Assembly: GCA_020247545.1 (NCBI GenBank)
Contig: JADCIX010000046.1
Span: 1 to 64,000, forward strand
Origin: Rhodocyclaceae bacterium
GTDB lineage: Bacteria > Pseudomonadota > Gammaproteobacteria > Burkholderiales > Usitatibacteraceae
Direction: 5' to 3'
Length of the DNA stretch: 64,000 bases
The notes beneath the pieces are model-generated. The model worked only from the letters and a program-made list of their open reading frames with translations, was not told where the DNA came from and made no database searches. A program made the translations under genes and the position numbers. This document shows positions 39,571 through 49,478 of the stretch, piece by piece (within the stretch, counting starts at the first letter, position 1; every line of letters starts with the position of its first letter).

Positions 39571-40863
39571 TCAGTGCAATTTGACCTTGGGCTCGGTCTG
39601 GCTGCGAATGATGCGGGCTGCCGTATCGAGTACCATACGCCAGAACCCATGTAGCGCCCAAAGATGCAGTTTGTATAACGAAATGTAGAATATTTTGGCC
39701 ACAAAGCCCTCCACCCGCAGGCTGCCGCGCGAGACAAATCCCATCAGTGTACCGACCGATTCGGAGGTGCCCAGCGAGACCAAGGAGCCAAAATCGCGGT
39801 ATTGAAACCGCAGAGGCATCTCGCCTGCGAGTCGGCGTTTGATCGTTTTCAGCATATGGCTCGCTTGCTGATGTGCAGATTGCGCCCGCGGCGGTACGTT
39901 GCGGCCTTGCTGCCATGGACAGGCGGCGCAGTCGCCGAGCGAAAAAATGTCCACGTCCCGTGTCGTTTGCAGTGTCGGCAGTACCACCAACTGGTTGATT
40001 CGATTTGTTTCTAGTTCATCCAAACGAGTCAACACGGCCGATGCACGCACGCCGGCAGCCCAGACGACAAAGTCCGCCGCCAGCGATTTGCCCGACTTTA
40101 GATCGAGCCCGTCATCGCGCACCGCAACAACCGGATCTCCGGTCATAACTTCCACCTTCAGCGTTTGCAAAATGTTGAGCGTCGCCTTGGCGAGATATTC
40201 AGGCAAACCAGCAAGGATCCGCGGCCCCGCTTCCACAATTGTCAGGTGGATTTGTTTTTCTGGGTCAAATTGATTCAGGCCATAGGCGGCCAAGACGCGG
40301 ATGGTGTTGTGCAATTCAGCGGAGAGCTCCACTCCGGTGGCACCGGCACCGACAATAACAATCCGTAGTACGCGGCCGTCGTTGGCAAAATTTGCCTTGA
40401 AGCAAGTGTTGACCAGTCGGCGATGGAACAGATGCGCGTCCCATGCGTTGTCAAGCGTAAAGGCGTGGTCCGTCACGCCGGGCGTGCCGAAGTCATTCGA
40501 CTGCGAACCGATGGCAATGACCAAGGTATCGTAGGCCAATCGTCGTTCGGGAAGAATTTCTTCGCCGGCGTCGTCCAATACCGCATCGACGATGACTTCT
40601 TTTGCCTTGCGATCCAGCCCCTTCAGGCCGCCGAGTGAAAACGTAAAGTGATGCCAGCGCGCCTGCGCAAGATAGTCGAGTTGGTGCGAGTGCATGTCCA
40701 TGCTGCCGGCGGCAACTTCGTGCAGAAGCGGTTTCCACAAATGCGTGCGGCTGCGATCGAGCAACGTGACCTGGGCGCGGCGTTTTTTGCCAAGCGAATC
40801 GCCGAGCCTTGTGGCGAGTTCGAGCCCTCCCGCACCTCCGCCAACAACAACGATGCGATGCAT
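39571..40863 (-). CDS. NDH-2-like NAD(P)H:quinone oxidoreductase
   Basis: A 430-residue flavoprotein of the type II NADH dehydrogenase family. The FAD motif is VVVGGGAGGLELATRLG near the N-terminus, the NADH motif VIVGAGATGVELSAEL around residue 170, and FSLGDCAACPW near the FAD-binding C-terminal half. The amphipathic C-terminal part (AKIFYISLYKLHLWALHGFWR) would bind the inner membrane. It should feed electrons to quinone without pumping protons. The stop is five bases from the convergent MBL gene. Confidence 0.9.
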   Translation of the reverse strand: MHRIVVVGGGAGGLELATRLGDSLGKKRRAQVTLLDRSRTHLWKPLLHEVAAGSMDMHSHQLDYLAQARWHHFTFSLGGLKGLDRKAKEVIVDAVLDDAGEEILPERRLAYDTLVIAIGSQSNDFGTPGVTDHAFTLDNAWDAHLFHRRLVNTCFKANFANDGRVLRIVIVGAGATGVELSAELHNTIRVLAAYGLNQFDPEKQIHLTIVEAGPRILAGLPEYLAKATLNILQTLKVEVMTGDPVVAVRDDGLDLKSGKSLAADFVVWAAGVRASAVLTRLDELETNRINQLVVLPTLQTTRDVDIFSLGDCAACPWQQGRNVPPRAQSAHQQASHMLKTIKRRLAGEMPLRFQYRDFGSLVSLGTSESVGTLMGFVSRGSLRVEGFVAKIFYISLYKLHLWALHGFWRMVLDTAARIIRSQTEPKVKLH

Positions 40864-40891
40864 TTAACTCGGCTCCTGATGAAGTGATGGT

Positions 40892-41680
40892 CTAGGCCTT
40901 GAAGTGTGACTGCACGATGGACAGCATTGGTGCGAACACTTTAGGTGTGCCACATACCAGCGTGCCGGAGTTCAGCCAGTCGCTTTCGCCCTTGAAGTCC
41001 GAAATCAGGCCACCGGCTTCTTGAACCAAAAGGCCGCCGGCGGCGACATCCCAAGGGCTCAAGCCCATTTCCCAGAAACCATCAAACCGTCCGCAAGCGA
41101 CGTACGCCAAGTCCAATGCCGCGGCACCGGGGCGGCGGACGCCTGAGGACTTTTGTGTCATCTCCTTAAAGGCGGCGATGTAACGGTCAAAATTGCTGAA
41201 TTCTTTGTATGGAAATCCGGTCCCCAGCAATGCGTCCTTAATGTTGACCGTCTTCGAGACGCGGATGCGTCGATCATTCAAAAATGCACCGGCACCCTTT
41301 GAGGTGGTGAAAAGGTCATTGCGCACCGGGTCGAAGATCACACCGTGTTGCACTACCCCCTTTACGCTCAGCGCGATCGAAATGCAGTATTGGGGAAAGC
41401 CATGCAAGAAATTCGTGGTGCCGTCAAGCGGGTCGATGATCCAAAGGTATTCGGAATTGCTGTCCTGTGAGCCGGACTCTTCGGCGAGGATGTTATGCTG
41501 TGGATACGCCTCTTTGAGTACTTGTATTATCGTCTGCTCTGCCGCGCGATCAACCTCCGACACATAATCGTTCTGTGCCTTTTGTTCGATCGTAAGTTTG
41601 TCGAGGTCAAAAGACGCCCGGTTGATAACGGAGCCGGCGCGGCGCGCGGCTTTGATCGCGATATTGAGTACTGGATGCAT
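40892..41680 (-). CDS. suhB: Inositol monophosphatase family protein SuhB
   Basis: A 262-residue Mg-dependent phosphatase, in E. coli also an rRNA antitermination factor. Metal-site motifs are ILAEESG, WIIDPLDGTTNFLHGFP and the later WDVAAGGLLVQEAGG. ATG 41680 (MHPVLNIAIKAARRAG) is the family start; the longer frame is shadow. It is divergent from trmJ across 64 bases, an arrangement that suHB and trmJ also show in other proteobacteria. Confidence 0.94.
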   Translation of the reverse strand: MHPVLNIAIKAARRAGSVINRASFDLDKLTIEQKAQNDYVSEVDRAAEQTIIQVLKEAYPQHNILAEESGSQDSNSEYLWIIDPLDGTTNFLHGFPQYCISIALSVKGVVQHGVIFDPVRNDLFTTSKGAGAFLNDRRIRVSKTVNIKDALLGTGFPYKEFSNFDRYIAAFKEMTQKSSGVRRPGAAALDLAYVACGRFDGFWEMGLSPWDVAAGGLLVQEAGGLISDFKGESDWLNSGTLVCGTPKVFAPMLSIVQSHFKA

Positions 41681-41744
41681 GGCAAATTGTTTGTGCCCGC
41701 AGTTTTTGCGTGCACTAAAGAGCTGGAAGATACGATATTTTACT

Positions 41745-42527
41745 ATGACCGCACTATCCCCCGCCTCAGATACCGCCCCACTCAATCGTATTCGGGTGGT
41801 ATTGGTTGAAACGTCGCACCCGGGGAATGTCGGTAGCGCCGCACGTGCCATGAAGACAATGGGCCTCTCCAACATGGTGATTGTGAACCCGCGATTACCC
41901 GCGCCGCAGCACGATGCCCAGGCGGTTGCGCTGGCATCCGGTGCAACAGACGTGTTACAGACTGCGAAGGTGGTTGCCACATTACAAGAAGCGCTTGCAG
42001 ATGTGGTCTATGCGGTTGGCTTCACCGCACGAAAGCGCGAACTCACCCACCCTCATGTCGGGTTGCGAGAAGCGGCGGGATTGGTGATGTCGCAACTTGC
42101 CGCGCAGACGCATTCGCCGGTGGCGTTGGTATTCGGCAACGAGGCGATGTGTTTATCGAACGACGATGTGGATCGCTGCCAGTTGCTTGCTAGTGTTCCC
42201 GCCAATCCGGTCTATTCATCCTTAAATTTGGCGCAGACCGTGCAGGTCGCCGCCTACGAGATGATGATGGCTAGCGGTAGTTTCACTCTCGCGCCGGATG
42301 TTGCACGTGAATCCGCGACAGCGGGTGAGATCGAAGCACTCATCAAACATCTGGAATTTGCCGCCATTGAATCCGGCTTTCTTGACCCAAACTCTCCAAA
42401 GCGGTTCATGACACGCATGCGTCGGCTCGCCACGCGGGCAGGTCTCGAACGGGAGGAAGTTGCAATCTTGCGCGGATTGATCTCGTCGTTGCAGAAGCCT
42501 GTCAGGCGCAACATCCCCACAACCTGA
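41745..42527 (+). CDS. trmJ: tRNA (cytidine/uridine-2'-O-)-methyltransferase TrmJ
   Basis: A 260-residue SPOUT methyltransferase that modifies position 32 of tRNAs. The opening VVLVETSHPGNVGSAARAMKTMGL and the knot segment ANPVYSSLNLAQTVQVAAYE are typical. The SAM-loop motif reads FGNEAMCLSNDD, where family members normally have Gly at the place of C136. ATG 41745 is the first family-like start. It is followed 23 bases later by cysE. Confidence 0.93.
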   Translation: MTALSPASDTAPLNRIRVVLVETSHPGNVGSAARAMKTMGLSNMVIVNPRLPAPQHDAQAVALASGATDVLQTAKVVATLQEALADVVYAVGFTARKRELTHPHVGLREAAGLVMSQLAAQTHSPVALVFGNEAMCLSNDDVDRCQLLASVPANPVYSSLNLAQTVQVAAYEMMMASGSFTLAPDVARESATAGEIEALIKHLEFAAIESGFLDPNSPKRFMTRMRRLATRAGLEREEVAILRGLISSLQKPVRRNIPTT

Positions 42528-42550
42528 GTGACTAAAAACAAGCTGCCGAA

Positions 42551-43231
42551 ATGTTTGCTCGCCTCAAAGAAGATATCGCTTCGATTTATGCGCGTGATCC
42601 TGCCGCGCGCAATTGGTGGGAGGTATTGACTTGTTATCCCGGTATGCACGCTATTTGGGGCCATCGCTGGGTGGCTGGCCCGCTGTGGCGCGTCGGGCTG
42701 AAGTGGTTTGCCCGCCTGTTTTCACAACTCATGCGGTTCGCCACCGGGGTGGAGATTCACCCGGGTGCCACGATTGGCCGCCGCGTGTTTATCGATCACG
42801 GCATGGGCATCGTCATCGGTGAAACCGCGGAGATCGGTGATGATTGCACGCTCTATCACGGTGTCACGCTCGGCGGGGTGGCATGGAATCAAGGCAAACG
42901 GCACCCAACAATCGCAGCGGGGGTGACGGTAGGCGCAGGCGCAAAAATTCTCGGCCCCCTCACCGTCGGTGCGGGAGCGCGGATTGGCTCAAATTCAGTG
43001 GTGGTGAAAGAGGTGCCACCCGGTGCCACCGTGGTGGGCATCCCGGCCAGGGTGGTGGAAGGGCTGGAGTTAGGCCCCGCAGGACAGGCGTTTTCGGCCT
43101 ACGCCGTCACCACCAATGAAAACGATCCGCTGAACGCCATCCTCAAGACGCTTGCGGCGCGGTCGGACAAGAGTGATGCAACCATTGCCGAGCTCCAAGC
43201 GCGATTAGCGGCGCTTGAGAAGAAATCATAA
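42551..43231 (+). CDS. cysE: Serine O-acetyltransferase
   Basis: A 226-residue enzyme making O-acetylserine, the precursor of cysteine. The left-handed beta-helix hexapeptide repeats run through [42 protein letters not shown] and on to [22 protein letters not shown]. Catalytic His/Asp lie in the [15 protein letters not shown] stretch. It is the short EpsC-like form with a helical C-terminus. Its place just before isc fits sulfur supply for IscS, and this order is common in proteobacteria. Confidence 0.95.
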   Translation: MFARLKEDIASIYARDPAARNWWEVLTCYPGMHAIWGHRWVAGPLWRVGLKWFARLFSQLMRFATGVEIHPGATIGRRVFIDHGMGIVIGETAEIGDDCTLYHGVTLGGVAWNQGKRHPTIAAGVTVGAGAKILGPLTVGAGARIGSNSVVVKEVPPGATVVGIPARVVEGLELGPAGQAFSAYAVTTNENDPLNAILKTLAARSDKSDATIAELQARLAALEKKS

Positions 43232-43533
43232 ACCCTAGTATTCATGGCGTTTTTGGGGCGATATTGTCTGGAAATGCCCGCCCTTGTTAGTGTTTACGAA
43301 ACACTCGCCCGCTATGAGCGCGATGGAATTCTCCCTTCTCAGCCTGTGTAGCAGCTGCTTCGCGACGTTGCGGAGCCGCCCGCTGCGCGGGCTGCCGAGG
43401 AGCCCATACACAGCCTCAACGAAATAGTTGATTAAAACAGTTGGCTTAAGTAAACTTGACAGAATTAGTCGGTTATTGGTCTTGACGCTTTTCCGTCACT
43501 GTCCAGCCGCCTCATTCTTCTTACGGAGGATCC
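43232..43533. other. Intergenic region upstream of iscR
   Basis: This stretch holds no convincing gene. It contains small hairpins: GTGTTT-ACG-AAACAC at 43290-43304 and GCCCGC-TGC-GCGGGC at 43378-43392, neither with a T-tract. Near its end lies the IscR-type operator. A 34-codon frame at 43323-43427 has no ribosome-binding site and is not called. Confidence 0.5.
43452..43476 (+). promoter_or_regulatory. IscR type 1 operator overlapping the iscR promoter
   Basis: The 25 bases beginning AAACTTGACAG and ending AGTCGGTTAT match the E. coli type 1 IscR consensus (ATASYYGACTRWWWYAGTCRRSTAT, recalled) at 22 positions. The dyad is TTGAC/AGTCG-type around an AT-rich centre, and TTGACA doubles as the -35. 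It lies 57 bases before the iscR ATG. Clustered IscR would repress its own operon here. Confidence 0.78.
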
Positions 43534-44040
43534 ATGCGCTTGACCACCAAAGGCCGTTTTGCGGTGACTGCAATGCTCGACTTGGCAATTAACGCCAAGG
43601 ATGGGCCGGTCACGCTGTCCAACATCGCCGAGCGGCAGAAAATCTCACTTTCGTACCTAGAGCAGTTGTTTTCCAAACTCCGTCGCTCCGAACTCGTTGA
43701 TAGTGTGCGCGGCCCCGGTGGCGGATATCAGTTGGCCAAGTCGGCTGATGCGACAACCGTCGCACAAATTGTTGTTGCTGTTGAGGAGCAAATGGATTCA
43801 CGCCAGTGTGAGGGCAAGGAAAACTGCATGGGCGAAAAGCGTTGTATGACGCACGATCTCTGGCAGAGCCTAAACGACAACGTGCTCGAGTTTCTTTCCG
43901 GCGTGACGCTGGCGCAATTGATCGAGCAACAGAAGGCCAAAGCACAAGAAATCCAGCCACATCGGATCACCGGTCCGGCCAGTGGCACCGTGCTGCGCAA
44001 CACATCCAATTCGAATAAGCTCACCCCTGCAACAATATGA
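43534..44040 (+). CDS. iscR: Iron-sulfur cluster regulator IscR
   Basis: A 168-residue Rrf2-family [2Fe-2S] transcription factor. The winged-helix starts MRLTTKGRFAVTAMLDLA. The cluster ligands C92, C98, C104 and H107 stand at exactly the E. coli positions (QCEGKENCMGEKRCMTHDLW). A strong ACGGAGGA site precedes the ATG. With its type 1 operator upstream this gives standard autorepression of the isc operon. The C-terminal tail (about 140-168) is variable. Confidence 0.97.
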   Translation: MRLTTKGRFAVTAMLDLAINAKDGPVTLSNIAERQKISLSYLEQLFSKLRRSELVDSVRGPGGGYQLAKSADATTVAQIVVAVEEQMDSRQCEGKENCMGEKRCMTHDLWQSLNDNVLEFLSGVTLAQLIEQQKAKAQEIQPHRITGPASGTVLRNTSNSNKLTPATI

Positions 44041-44094
44041 AGGTAGCGACGAATCAAACAATTACCCTCGCTCCACAACCAGAAATCGAAACAA

Positions 44095-45303
44095 ATGAAA
44101 CAGCCTATCTATCTTGACTACTCTGCAACCACGCCGGTGGATCCACGCGTGGCCGAAAAAATGATTCCGTTTTTGACGGAGTCATTCGGTAATCCGGCGT
44201 CCCGCAGCCACAGCTACGGTTGGACCGCCGAGGAGGCCGTTGACAATGCGCGCCTGGAAGTCGCCAGGCTCGTCAACTGCGACGATAAGGAGATTGTTTG
44301 GACGTCCGGTGCGACTGAATCGATTAACTTAGCGGTGAAGGGTGCGGCGCACTTCTACAAAACGAAGGGCAAACACATCATCACGCTCAAGACCGAGCAT
44401 AAAGCAACGCTCGACACGTTTCGCGAGTTAGAGCGGCAGGGCTTTGAGGCGACCTATCTCGATGTGCAAGAGAATGGCCTCGTTGATATGAACGCGTTTA
44501 ATGCGGCATTACGACCCGACACCATTTTGGTTTCGATCTTGTTTGTGAATAACGAAATTGGCGTTATCCAGCCGATCGCGGAAATTGGTGAAATCTGCCG
44601 CAGCAAAGGAATTATTTTTCACGTCGACGCCGCGCAAGCGACGGGTAAGGTGCCAATCGATTTGCAGGCGCTCAAAGTTGACTTGATGAGTTTTTGTGCG
44701 CATAAAACCTATGGCCCCAAAGGTATCGGCGCGTTGTTTGTTCGGCGTAAGCCGCGCGTTCGTTTGGAAGCGCAAATGCACGGCGGCGGCCACGAGCGGG
44801 GCTTTCGTTCAGGCACCTTGGCCACGCACCAGATTGTCGGCATGGGAGAAGCGTTCAGGCTGGCACGACTGGAAATGGCGGCAGAAAGCGAGCGCATTCG
44901 CATGCTGCGCGATCGACTACTCGCCGGCTTCAAGGGCATGGAGGAGGTGTATGTGAATGGGGATCTTGAGCATCGGGTTCCACACAATCTGAACGTGAGC
45001 TTTAATTTTGTCGAGGGTGAATCATTGATCATGGGCATTAAAGAATTGGCGGTGTCCTCCGGTTCAGCCTGTACCTCGGCTTCGTTGGAGCCTTCATATG
45101 TGTTGCGCGCCTTGGGGCGCAACGATGAGATGGCGCATTCCTCGATTCGTTTTTCGATTGGTCGTTACACCACCGAGGCTGATATCGACTTCGCCATTAA
45201 TCTCATGAAGGAACGGATCGGCAAACTACGCGATATGTCACCGCTTTGGGAAATGCATAAAGAGGGAATCGACATCAGCAAGGTACAGTGGGCGGCACAC
45301 TAA
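44095..45303 (+). CDS. iscS: Cysteine desulfurase IscS
   Basis: A 402-residue PLP enzyme that transfers sulfur from cysteine to IscU and other acceptors. The PLP lysine is K204 ([10 protein letters not shown]) and the mobile-loop catalytic cysteine is C326 ([13 protein letters not shown]). Opening [19 protein letters not shown] is the family start. Length is close to E. coli IscS (404). It starts 54 bases after iscR and is followed by a 127-base gap rich in hairpins before iscU. Confidence 0.98.
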   Translation: MKQPIYLDYSATTPVDPRVAEKMIPFLTESFGNPASRSHSYGWTAEEAVDNARLEVARLVNCDDKEIVWTSGATESINLAVKGAAHFYKTKGKHIITLKTEHKATLDTFRELERQGFEATYLDVQENGLVDMNAFNAALRPDTILVSILFVNNEIGVIQPIAEIGEICRSKGIIFHVDAAQATGKVPIDLQALKVDLMSFCAHKTYGPKGIGALFVRRKPRVRLEAQMHGGGHERGFRSGTLATHQIVGMGEAFRLARLEMAAESERIRMLRDRLLAGFKGMEEVYVNGDLEHRVPHNLNVSFNFVEGESLIMGIKELAVSSGSACTSASLEPSYVLRALGRNDEMAHSSIRFSIGRYTTEADIDFAINLMKERIGKLRDMSPLWEMHKEGIDISKVQWAAH

Positions 45304-45430
45304 TGATGGCGGGCAAAAGTACAAACCCACTTTTGCCCGTTTGAATTCAGGGCAATTCGCAAGCGTAGCTTGACGACTTGCAAACGTAAAACCGGTTGAC
45401 CGGTCGCATAGCGACCACAGGAGAAGCATC
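45304..45430 (+). promoter_or_regulatory. Hairpin-rich spacer between iscS and iscU
   Basis: Three stem-loops follow one another: an 11-bp perfect stem (45310-45320 with 45329-45339, CGGGCAAAAGT), a small CAAGC-GTA-GCTTG, and GGTCGC-ATA-GCGACC (45402-45416) just before the iscU ribosome-binding site AGGAGAAG. The first has only TTTG after it, so it may stabilise or process mRNA rather than terminate. Confidence 0.55.
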
Positions 45431-45838
45431 ATGGCATACAGCACAAAAGTTATTGATCACTACGAAAACCCCCGCAACGTCGGTTCTTTTGGTAAGGACG
45501 AGGACGGTGTCGCCACCGGCATGGTCGGCGCGCCGGCGTGTGGCGACGTGATGAAGCTGCAGATCAAGGTTGGTGCCGACGGCATCATCCAGGACGCCAA
45601 GTTCAAAACCTATGGTTGCGGCTCGGCGATTGCATCTTCATCCCTTGTCACTGAGTGGGTGAAAGGCAAAACCATCGAGCAAGCCGGCGAGATCAAAAAC
45701 ACACAGATCGCTGAAGAGCTGGCGCTGCCGCCGGTGAAAATTCACTGCTCAATCCTAGCCGAAGATGCGATCAAGGCGGCAATTGCCGACTACAAAGCAA
45801 AACACGTTGCCGAGCCATTTAAGGACGCGGCTGAGTAG
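45431..45838 (+). CDS. iscU: Fe-S cluster assembly scaffold IscU
   Basis: A 135-residue scaffold on which [2Fe-2S] and [4Fe-4S] clusters form. Ligands C37, C63, H105 and C106 and the stabilising D39 stand at E. coli positions ([31 protein letters not shown]). The HscA-recognition motif LPPVK is at residues 99-103. AGGAGAAG provides the ribosome site. It works with IscS upstream and HscB/HscA downstream. Confidence 0.98.
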   Translation: MAYSTKVIDHYENPRNVGSFGKDEDGVATGMVGAPACGDVMKLQIKVGADGIIQDAKFKTYGCGSAIASSSLVTEWVKGKTIEQAGEIKNTQIAEELALPPVKIHCSILAEDAIKAAIADYKAKHVAEPFKDAAE

Positions 45839-45869
45839 TCGCGTACCGGAAAAAGCGGAGAGAGAATCA

Positions 45870-46193
45870 ATGTCGATCACACTGACCGAGCGCGCTGCGA
45901 ACCACGTGCAAAATTACATGACCAAACGTGGCAAGGGTGTCGGCTTGCGCTTTGGCGTACGTACCACGGGCTGCTCTGGCATGGCGTATAAGCTTGAATT
46001 TGTTGATGAGCCCACACCGGAAGATCAGACGTTCGAGTCATACGGCGTCAAGGTGTTTGTTGACCCAAAGAGCCTTGTCTATATTGATGGCACAGAGCTC
46101 GATTTTGTGCGCGAAGGTTTGAACGAAGGCTTTAAATTCAACAATCCGCAAGAGAAGGACAAATGCGGTTGCGGCGAGAGCTTTAACGTTTAG
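45870..46193 (+). CDS. iscA: Fe-S carrier IscA
   Basis: A 107-residue A-type carrier. The three conserved cysteines are C35, C99 and C101 ([13 protein letters not shown] and [11 protein letters not shown]), identical in place to E. coli IscA. ATG 45870 is chosen; GGAGAGAG lies upstream. It follows iscU after 31 bases and is thought to deliver [4Fe-4S] clusters. Confidence 0.97.
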   Translation: MSITLTERAANHVQNYMTKRGKGVGLRFGVRTTGCSGMAYKLEFVDEPTPEDQTFESYGVKVFVDPKSLVYIDGTELDFVREGLNEGFKFNNPQEKDKCGCGESFNV

Positions 46194-46288
46194 TCGTTTT
46201 CTTTCGAAGTCGATTTCAGCCTTACCCTTACCGGTAATTCCCAAAAAAATGACGAAGCGGTATGTCCGCTTTGCGTATCGATTGCGTC

Positions 46289-46822
46289 ATGAGCCCCGAT
46301 TTCTCCAAGAGCCACTTTGCTTTGTTCGGACAGCCGGTGGGTTTTGACATCGACGCAGCGGCGCTGGACCAAACGTATCGCGATATTCAGCGCGAAGTCC
46401 ACCCGGATCGGTTTGCCAATGCCCCGGACGCTGAAAAGCGTATCGCGGCGCAGTGGGCCATGCAGGTCAACGAGGCCTACCGCACACTAAAATCACCACT
46501 CGCTCGCGGGCGGTATTTGCTGAAACTCAGCGGCATCGACACAGAGGAAGAGTCCAACACCGCCATGCCGGTGGCCTTCTTGATACAGCAAATGGATTGG
46601 CGCGAAGCGGTGGTGGCCGCAAGAACTGCACACGATGATCGTGCGCTTGAGCAATTAGCGAAAGACAAGCGCTCGGAAGAGCGTACGCTTTTCGAGTTAC
46701 TCGCCGCACAGTTGTCGAATGTGGCGACTATGCGAGACGCACGCGAAACCGTGCGTAAACTACGTTTCCTCGAAAAGCTTGGCGAAGAAATTGATCTCGC
46801 CAGCGAAGCAATGGAAAGTTAG
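46289..46822 (+). CDS. hscB: J-domain co-chaperone HscB
   Basis: A 177-residue partner of HscA that presents IscU. The J-domain contains the essential HPDRF ([10 protein letters not shown]), and the C-terminal helix bundle (from about residue 95) binds IscU. ATG 46289 ([16 protein letters not shown]) fits the family; ATG 46262 would add nine residues, and neither has a clear ribosome site. It ends eight bases before hscA. Confidence 0.94.
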   Translation: MSPDFSKSHFALFGQPVGFDIDAAALDQTYRDIQREVHPDRFANAPDAEKRIAAQWAMQVNEAYRTLKSPLARGRYLLKLSGIDTEEESNTAMPVAFLIQQMDWREAVVAARTAHDDRALEQLAKDKRSEERTLFELLAAQLSNVATMRDARETVRKLRFLEKLGEEIDLASEAMES

Positions 46823-46830
46823 AGCACAAC

Positions 46831-48705
46831 ATGGCGTTGCTACAAATTGCTGAACCAGGCGAGTCAACCGCGCCGCACGAGCATCGTCTTGCGGTTGGTA
46901 TTGATCTTGGCACGACGAACTCATTAGTCGCCACCGTCAAGAGTGGAACCGCCGAAGTGTTGCTAAATCAAGAGGGCAACAAATTGACGCCCTCGGTGGT
47001 CCGCTACTTTGCAGACGGTGGTGTGACCGTTGGCAGCCAACCAAAAGCCGAACAGGCCGATGACCCGGCCAACATCATTGTGTCGGTAAAACGATTCATG
47101 GGGCGCGGTATGGCAGATGTTGCGCGCTACGGCGCATTGCCATACAAATTTGTTGATGCGCCCGGCATGGTGAAGATTGAAACCGTCGCCGGCCTGAAAT
47201 CGCCCGTCGATGTTTCCGCCGACATCCTGCGGGCGCTGCGTGTGCAAGCCGAGGCCGCACTTGCCGGGCCGCTAGTCGGTGCGGTAATTACGGTGCCGGC
47301 ATACTTTGACGATGCCCAGCGCCAAGCAACCAAAGACGCCGCCCGGCTCGCCGGCTTGAATGTGCTGCGTTTACTCAATGAGCCGACAGCCGCGGCGATT
47401 GCCTACGGCCTCGACAACGCCAGCGAAGGAACATTTGCGGTATTTGACCTTGGCGGCGGTACGTTCGACATCTCTATCCTCAAATTGACGCGCGGCGTGT
47501 TTGAAGTATTGTCGACCAATGGCGACTCCGCGCTCGGTGGTGATGATTTTGACCAAGCCATCGCGGCGCACTGGCGCAAATTGCACGGGCTGGCAAGTGC
47601 GAATCACAAGGATCTTCGCCGCATGTTAATGGCCGCGCGGGCAGTGAAGGAAGATCTCACAACGGCGGATGACGCGTTAGCCGAAATTCAGCTCAGTTAC
47701 GGCCAGACGCTTAACGTGAAGCTGTCGCGCGCCGAATTCCACAACATGACGGCGCATTTGGTGGAACGCACATTGTCCCCGGTTAAAAAAGCGCTGCGGG
47801 ACGCCAAACTCTCTGTCGACGATATCACTGGTATCGTCATGGTCGGCGGCGCGACACGCATGCTGCATGTACAAGCCGCGGTGAATGGGTTCTTCGGTAA
47901 GCCGCTACTCAACAACGTTGATCCCGACAAAGTGGTGGCACTTGGTGCCGCAATTCAAGCAAATGTCCTGGCCGGTAATAAATCTGGCGACGATATGCTT
48001 CTGCTCGATGTCATTCCGCTCTCACTCGGCATCGAAACGATGGGTGGCTTGGTGGAAAAATTGGTCCCGCGCAATTCGACCATTCCCGTTGCGCGCGCGC
48101 AAGAATTCACCACCTTCAAAGACGGCCAAACGGCGATGGCGATGCACGTGGTGCAAGGCGAACGTGAGCTGGTGAAAGACTGTCGATCGCTTGCGCAGTT
48201 CACCTTGCGCGGTATACCGCCGATGGTTGCCGGTGCCGCGCGCATTCGCGTGACATTCCAAGTCGATGCCGATGGATTGGTATCGGTCGTTGCACAGGAA
48301 TTGACCAGCGGCGTAGTCGCACAGGTCGATGTGAAACCATCCTATGGCCTGACAGACGCCGAGATTGCCACCATGTTGCAGGCGAGTTTTACCTACGCCA
48401 AGGACGACGCCGCAGCCCGAGTGTTGGCCGAAGCCAGAACTGACGCCCAACGTCTCATAGAAGCCGTGCAAGCGGCGATGGCGGCAGACGCTGATTTGTT
48501 GAGCGCCACCGAGCGGGCGCTGATACTGCAAGAAATTGAGCGCTTGCATCGCCGCCAGTCGGAGGGTGATGCGCCGGCGATCAAGGCGTCGATCGAAAAA
48601 CTCTCGACGGCGACCGAGACATTTGCCGCAAAACGAATGGACAAAAGTGTCGCCAAGGCAATGACCGGAAAGTCACTCGATGAGATTGCAAAAATCGGGC
48701 TTTAA
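46831..48705 (+). CDS. hscA: Hsp70-type chaperone HscA
   Basis: A 624-residue specialised DnaK homologue that, with HscB, drives cluster transfer from IscU. ATPase motifs are [28 protein letters not shown] and [10 protein letters not shown]; the substrate domain begins near [16 protein letters not shown]. Length is slightly above the E. coli protein (616). The next gene, fdx, begins 23 bases later. Confidence 0.97.
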   Translation: MALLQIAEPGESTAPHEHRLAVGIDLGTTNSLVATVKSGTAEVLLNQEGNKLTPSVVRYFADGGVTVGSQPKAEQADDPANIIVSVKRFMGRGMADVARYGALPYKFVDAPGMVKIETVAGLKSPVDVSADILRALRVQAEAALAGPLVGAVITVPAYFDDAQRQATKDAARLAGLNVLRLLNEPTAAAIAYGLDNASEGTFAVFDLGGGTFDISILKLTRGVFEVLSTNGDSALGGDDFDQAIAAHWRKLHGLASANHKDLRRMLMAARAVKEDLTTADDALAEIQLSYGQTLNVKLSRAEFHNMTAHLVERTLSPVKKALRDAKLSVDDITGIVMVGGATRMLHVQAAVNGFFGKPLLNNVDPDKVVALGAAIQANVLAGNKSGDDMLLLDVIPLSLGIETMGGLVEKLVPRNSTIPVARAQEFTTFKDGQTAMAMHVVQGERELVKDCRSLAQFTLRGIPPMVAGAARIRVTFQVDADGLVSVVAQELTSGVVAQVDVKPSYGLTDAEIATMLQASFTYAKDDAAARVLAEARTDAQRLIEAVQAAMAADADLLSATERALILQEIERLHRRQSEGDAPAIKASIEKLSTATETFAAKRMDKSVAKAMTGKSLDEIAKIGL

Positions 48706-48728
48706 TTGGTAAAGGTAAAGACTGAACA

Positions 48729-49067
48729 ATGACAATCATCACAATTCTTCCCCACGAAAAACTCTGTCGCGCGGGTGCTACGCTCGATGTAGAGCCCGGA
48801 ACATCGCTTTGTGATGCGATGCTGCAAAACAATATCGCCATCGAACACGCCTGCGAAAAATCGTGCGCATGTACCACCTGCCATGTGGTGGTTCGAGAGG
48901 GCATTGAGTCGCTCCCTGAGGCGGCAGAGAAGGAAGAAGATATGCTCGACATGGCTTGGGGCCTGACGCCACTGTCGCGTTTGTCCTGCCAGCTCAAGAT
49001 CGGCACGGCGCCGCTCACCATTGAGATTCCGAAGTACACCATCAACCATGCACGGGAGAACCACTGA
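48729..49067 (+). CDS. fdx: Isc-type [2Fe-2S] ferredoxin
   Basis: A 112-residue adrenodoxin-like ferredoxin giving electrons for cluster assembly. Ligands C42, C48, C51 (ACEKSCACTTCH) and C87 (LSCQLKI) match the E. coli positions. Its stop shares a base with the iscX ATG (TGATG), so the two are coupled. Confidence 0.97.
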   Translation: MTIITILPHEKLCRAGATLDVEPGTSLCDAMLQNNIAIEHACEKSCACTTCHVVVREGIESLPEAAEKEEDMLDMAWGLTPLSRLSCQLKIGTAPLTIEIPKYTINHARENH

Positions 49068-49267
49068 TGTCTCTCAAATGGACTGATACGCTTGAGATTG
49101 CGATTCAGCTTTCCGAAGCGCACCCCGACGTAGACCCCAAGACCATTCGTTTCACTGACCTGCATGCCTGGGTGATGGCACTGGAAGAGTTTAGCGATTT
49201 GCCCGACCGATCAGGAGAAAAGATACTAGAAGCGATACAAGCGGCGTGGATTGATGAGCGGGAGTAG
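49067..49267 (+). CDS. iscX: Fe-S assembly adaptor IscX
   Basis: A 66-residue acidic protein that binds IscS and iron in E. coli. The sequence (KWTDTLEIAIQLSEAHPDVDP, then RFTDLHAWVMALEEFSD) is typical and the length is the same. It is the last gene of the isc operon. The 211 bases that follow show no gene and only weak stems. Confidence 0.96.
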   Translation: MSLKWTDTLEIAIQLSEAHPDVDPKTIRFTDLHAWVMALEEFSDLPDRSGEKILEAIQAAWIDERE

Positions 49268-49478
49268 CAATTTCGCCAAAATTGTCCCGGCTTAGTGTCG
49301 GGGGCTTGGGCGAGCACCCAATATGCTTAAACGCCACACAACCGAGTCATCAGACCGCCGTGTCTGCGTTCAAACCAAAGGCTGCGCTTAGCGGGAACCC
49401 AGTTTGCTTCGCTTGAAGCACGGCAGTTGTTGTACCCAAGCTAAGTAGTCCGAGGCCCACTTGCCTCGTAATCCGACG

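Noticed and set aside
43323-43427. 34-codon frame upstream of iscR
   Set aside because: There is no Shine-Dalgarno and no family similarity; the region is better explained as hairpin-containing leader.
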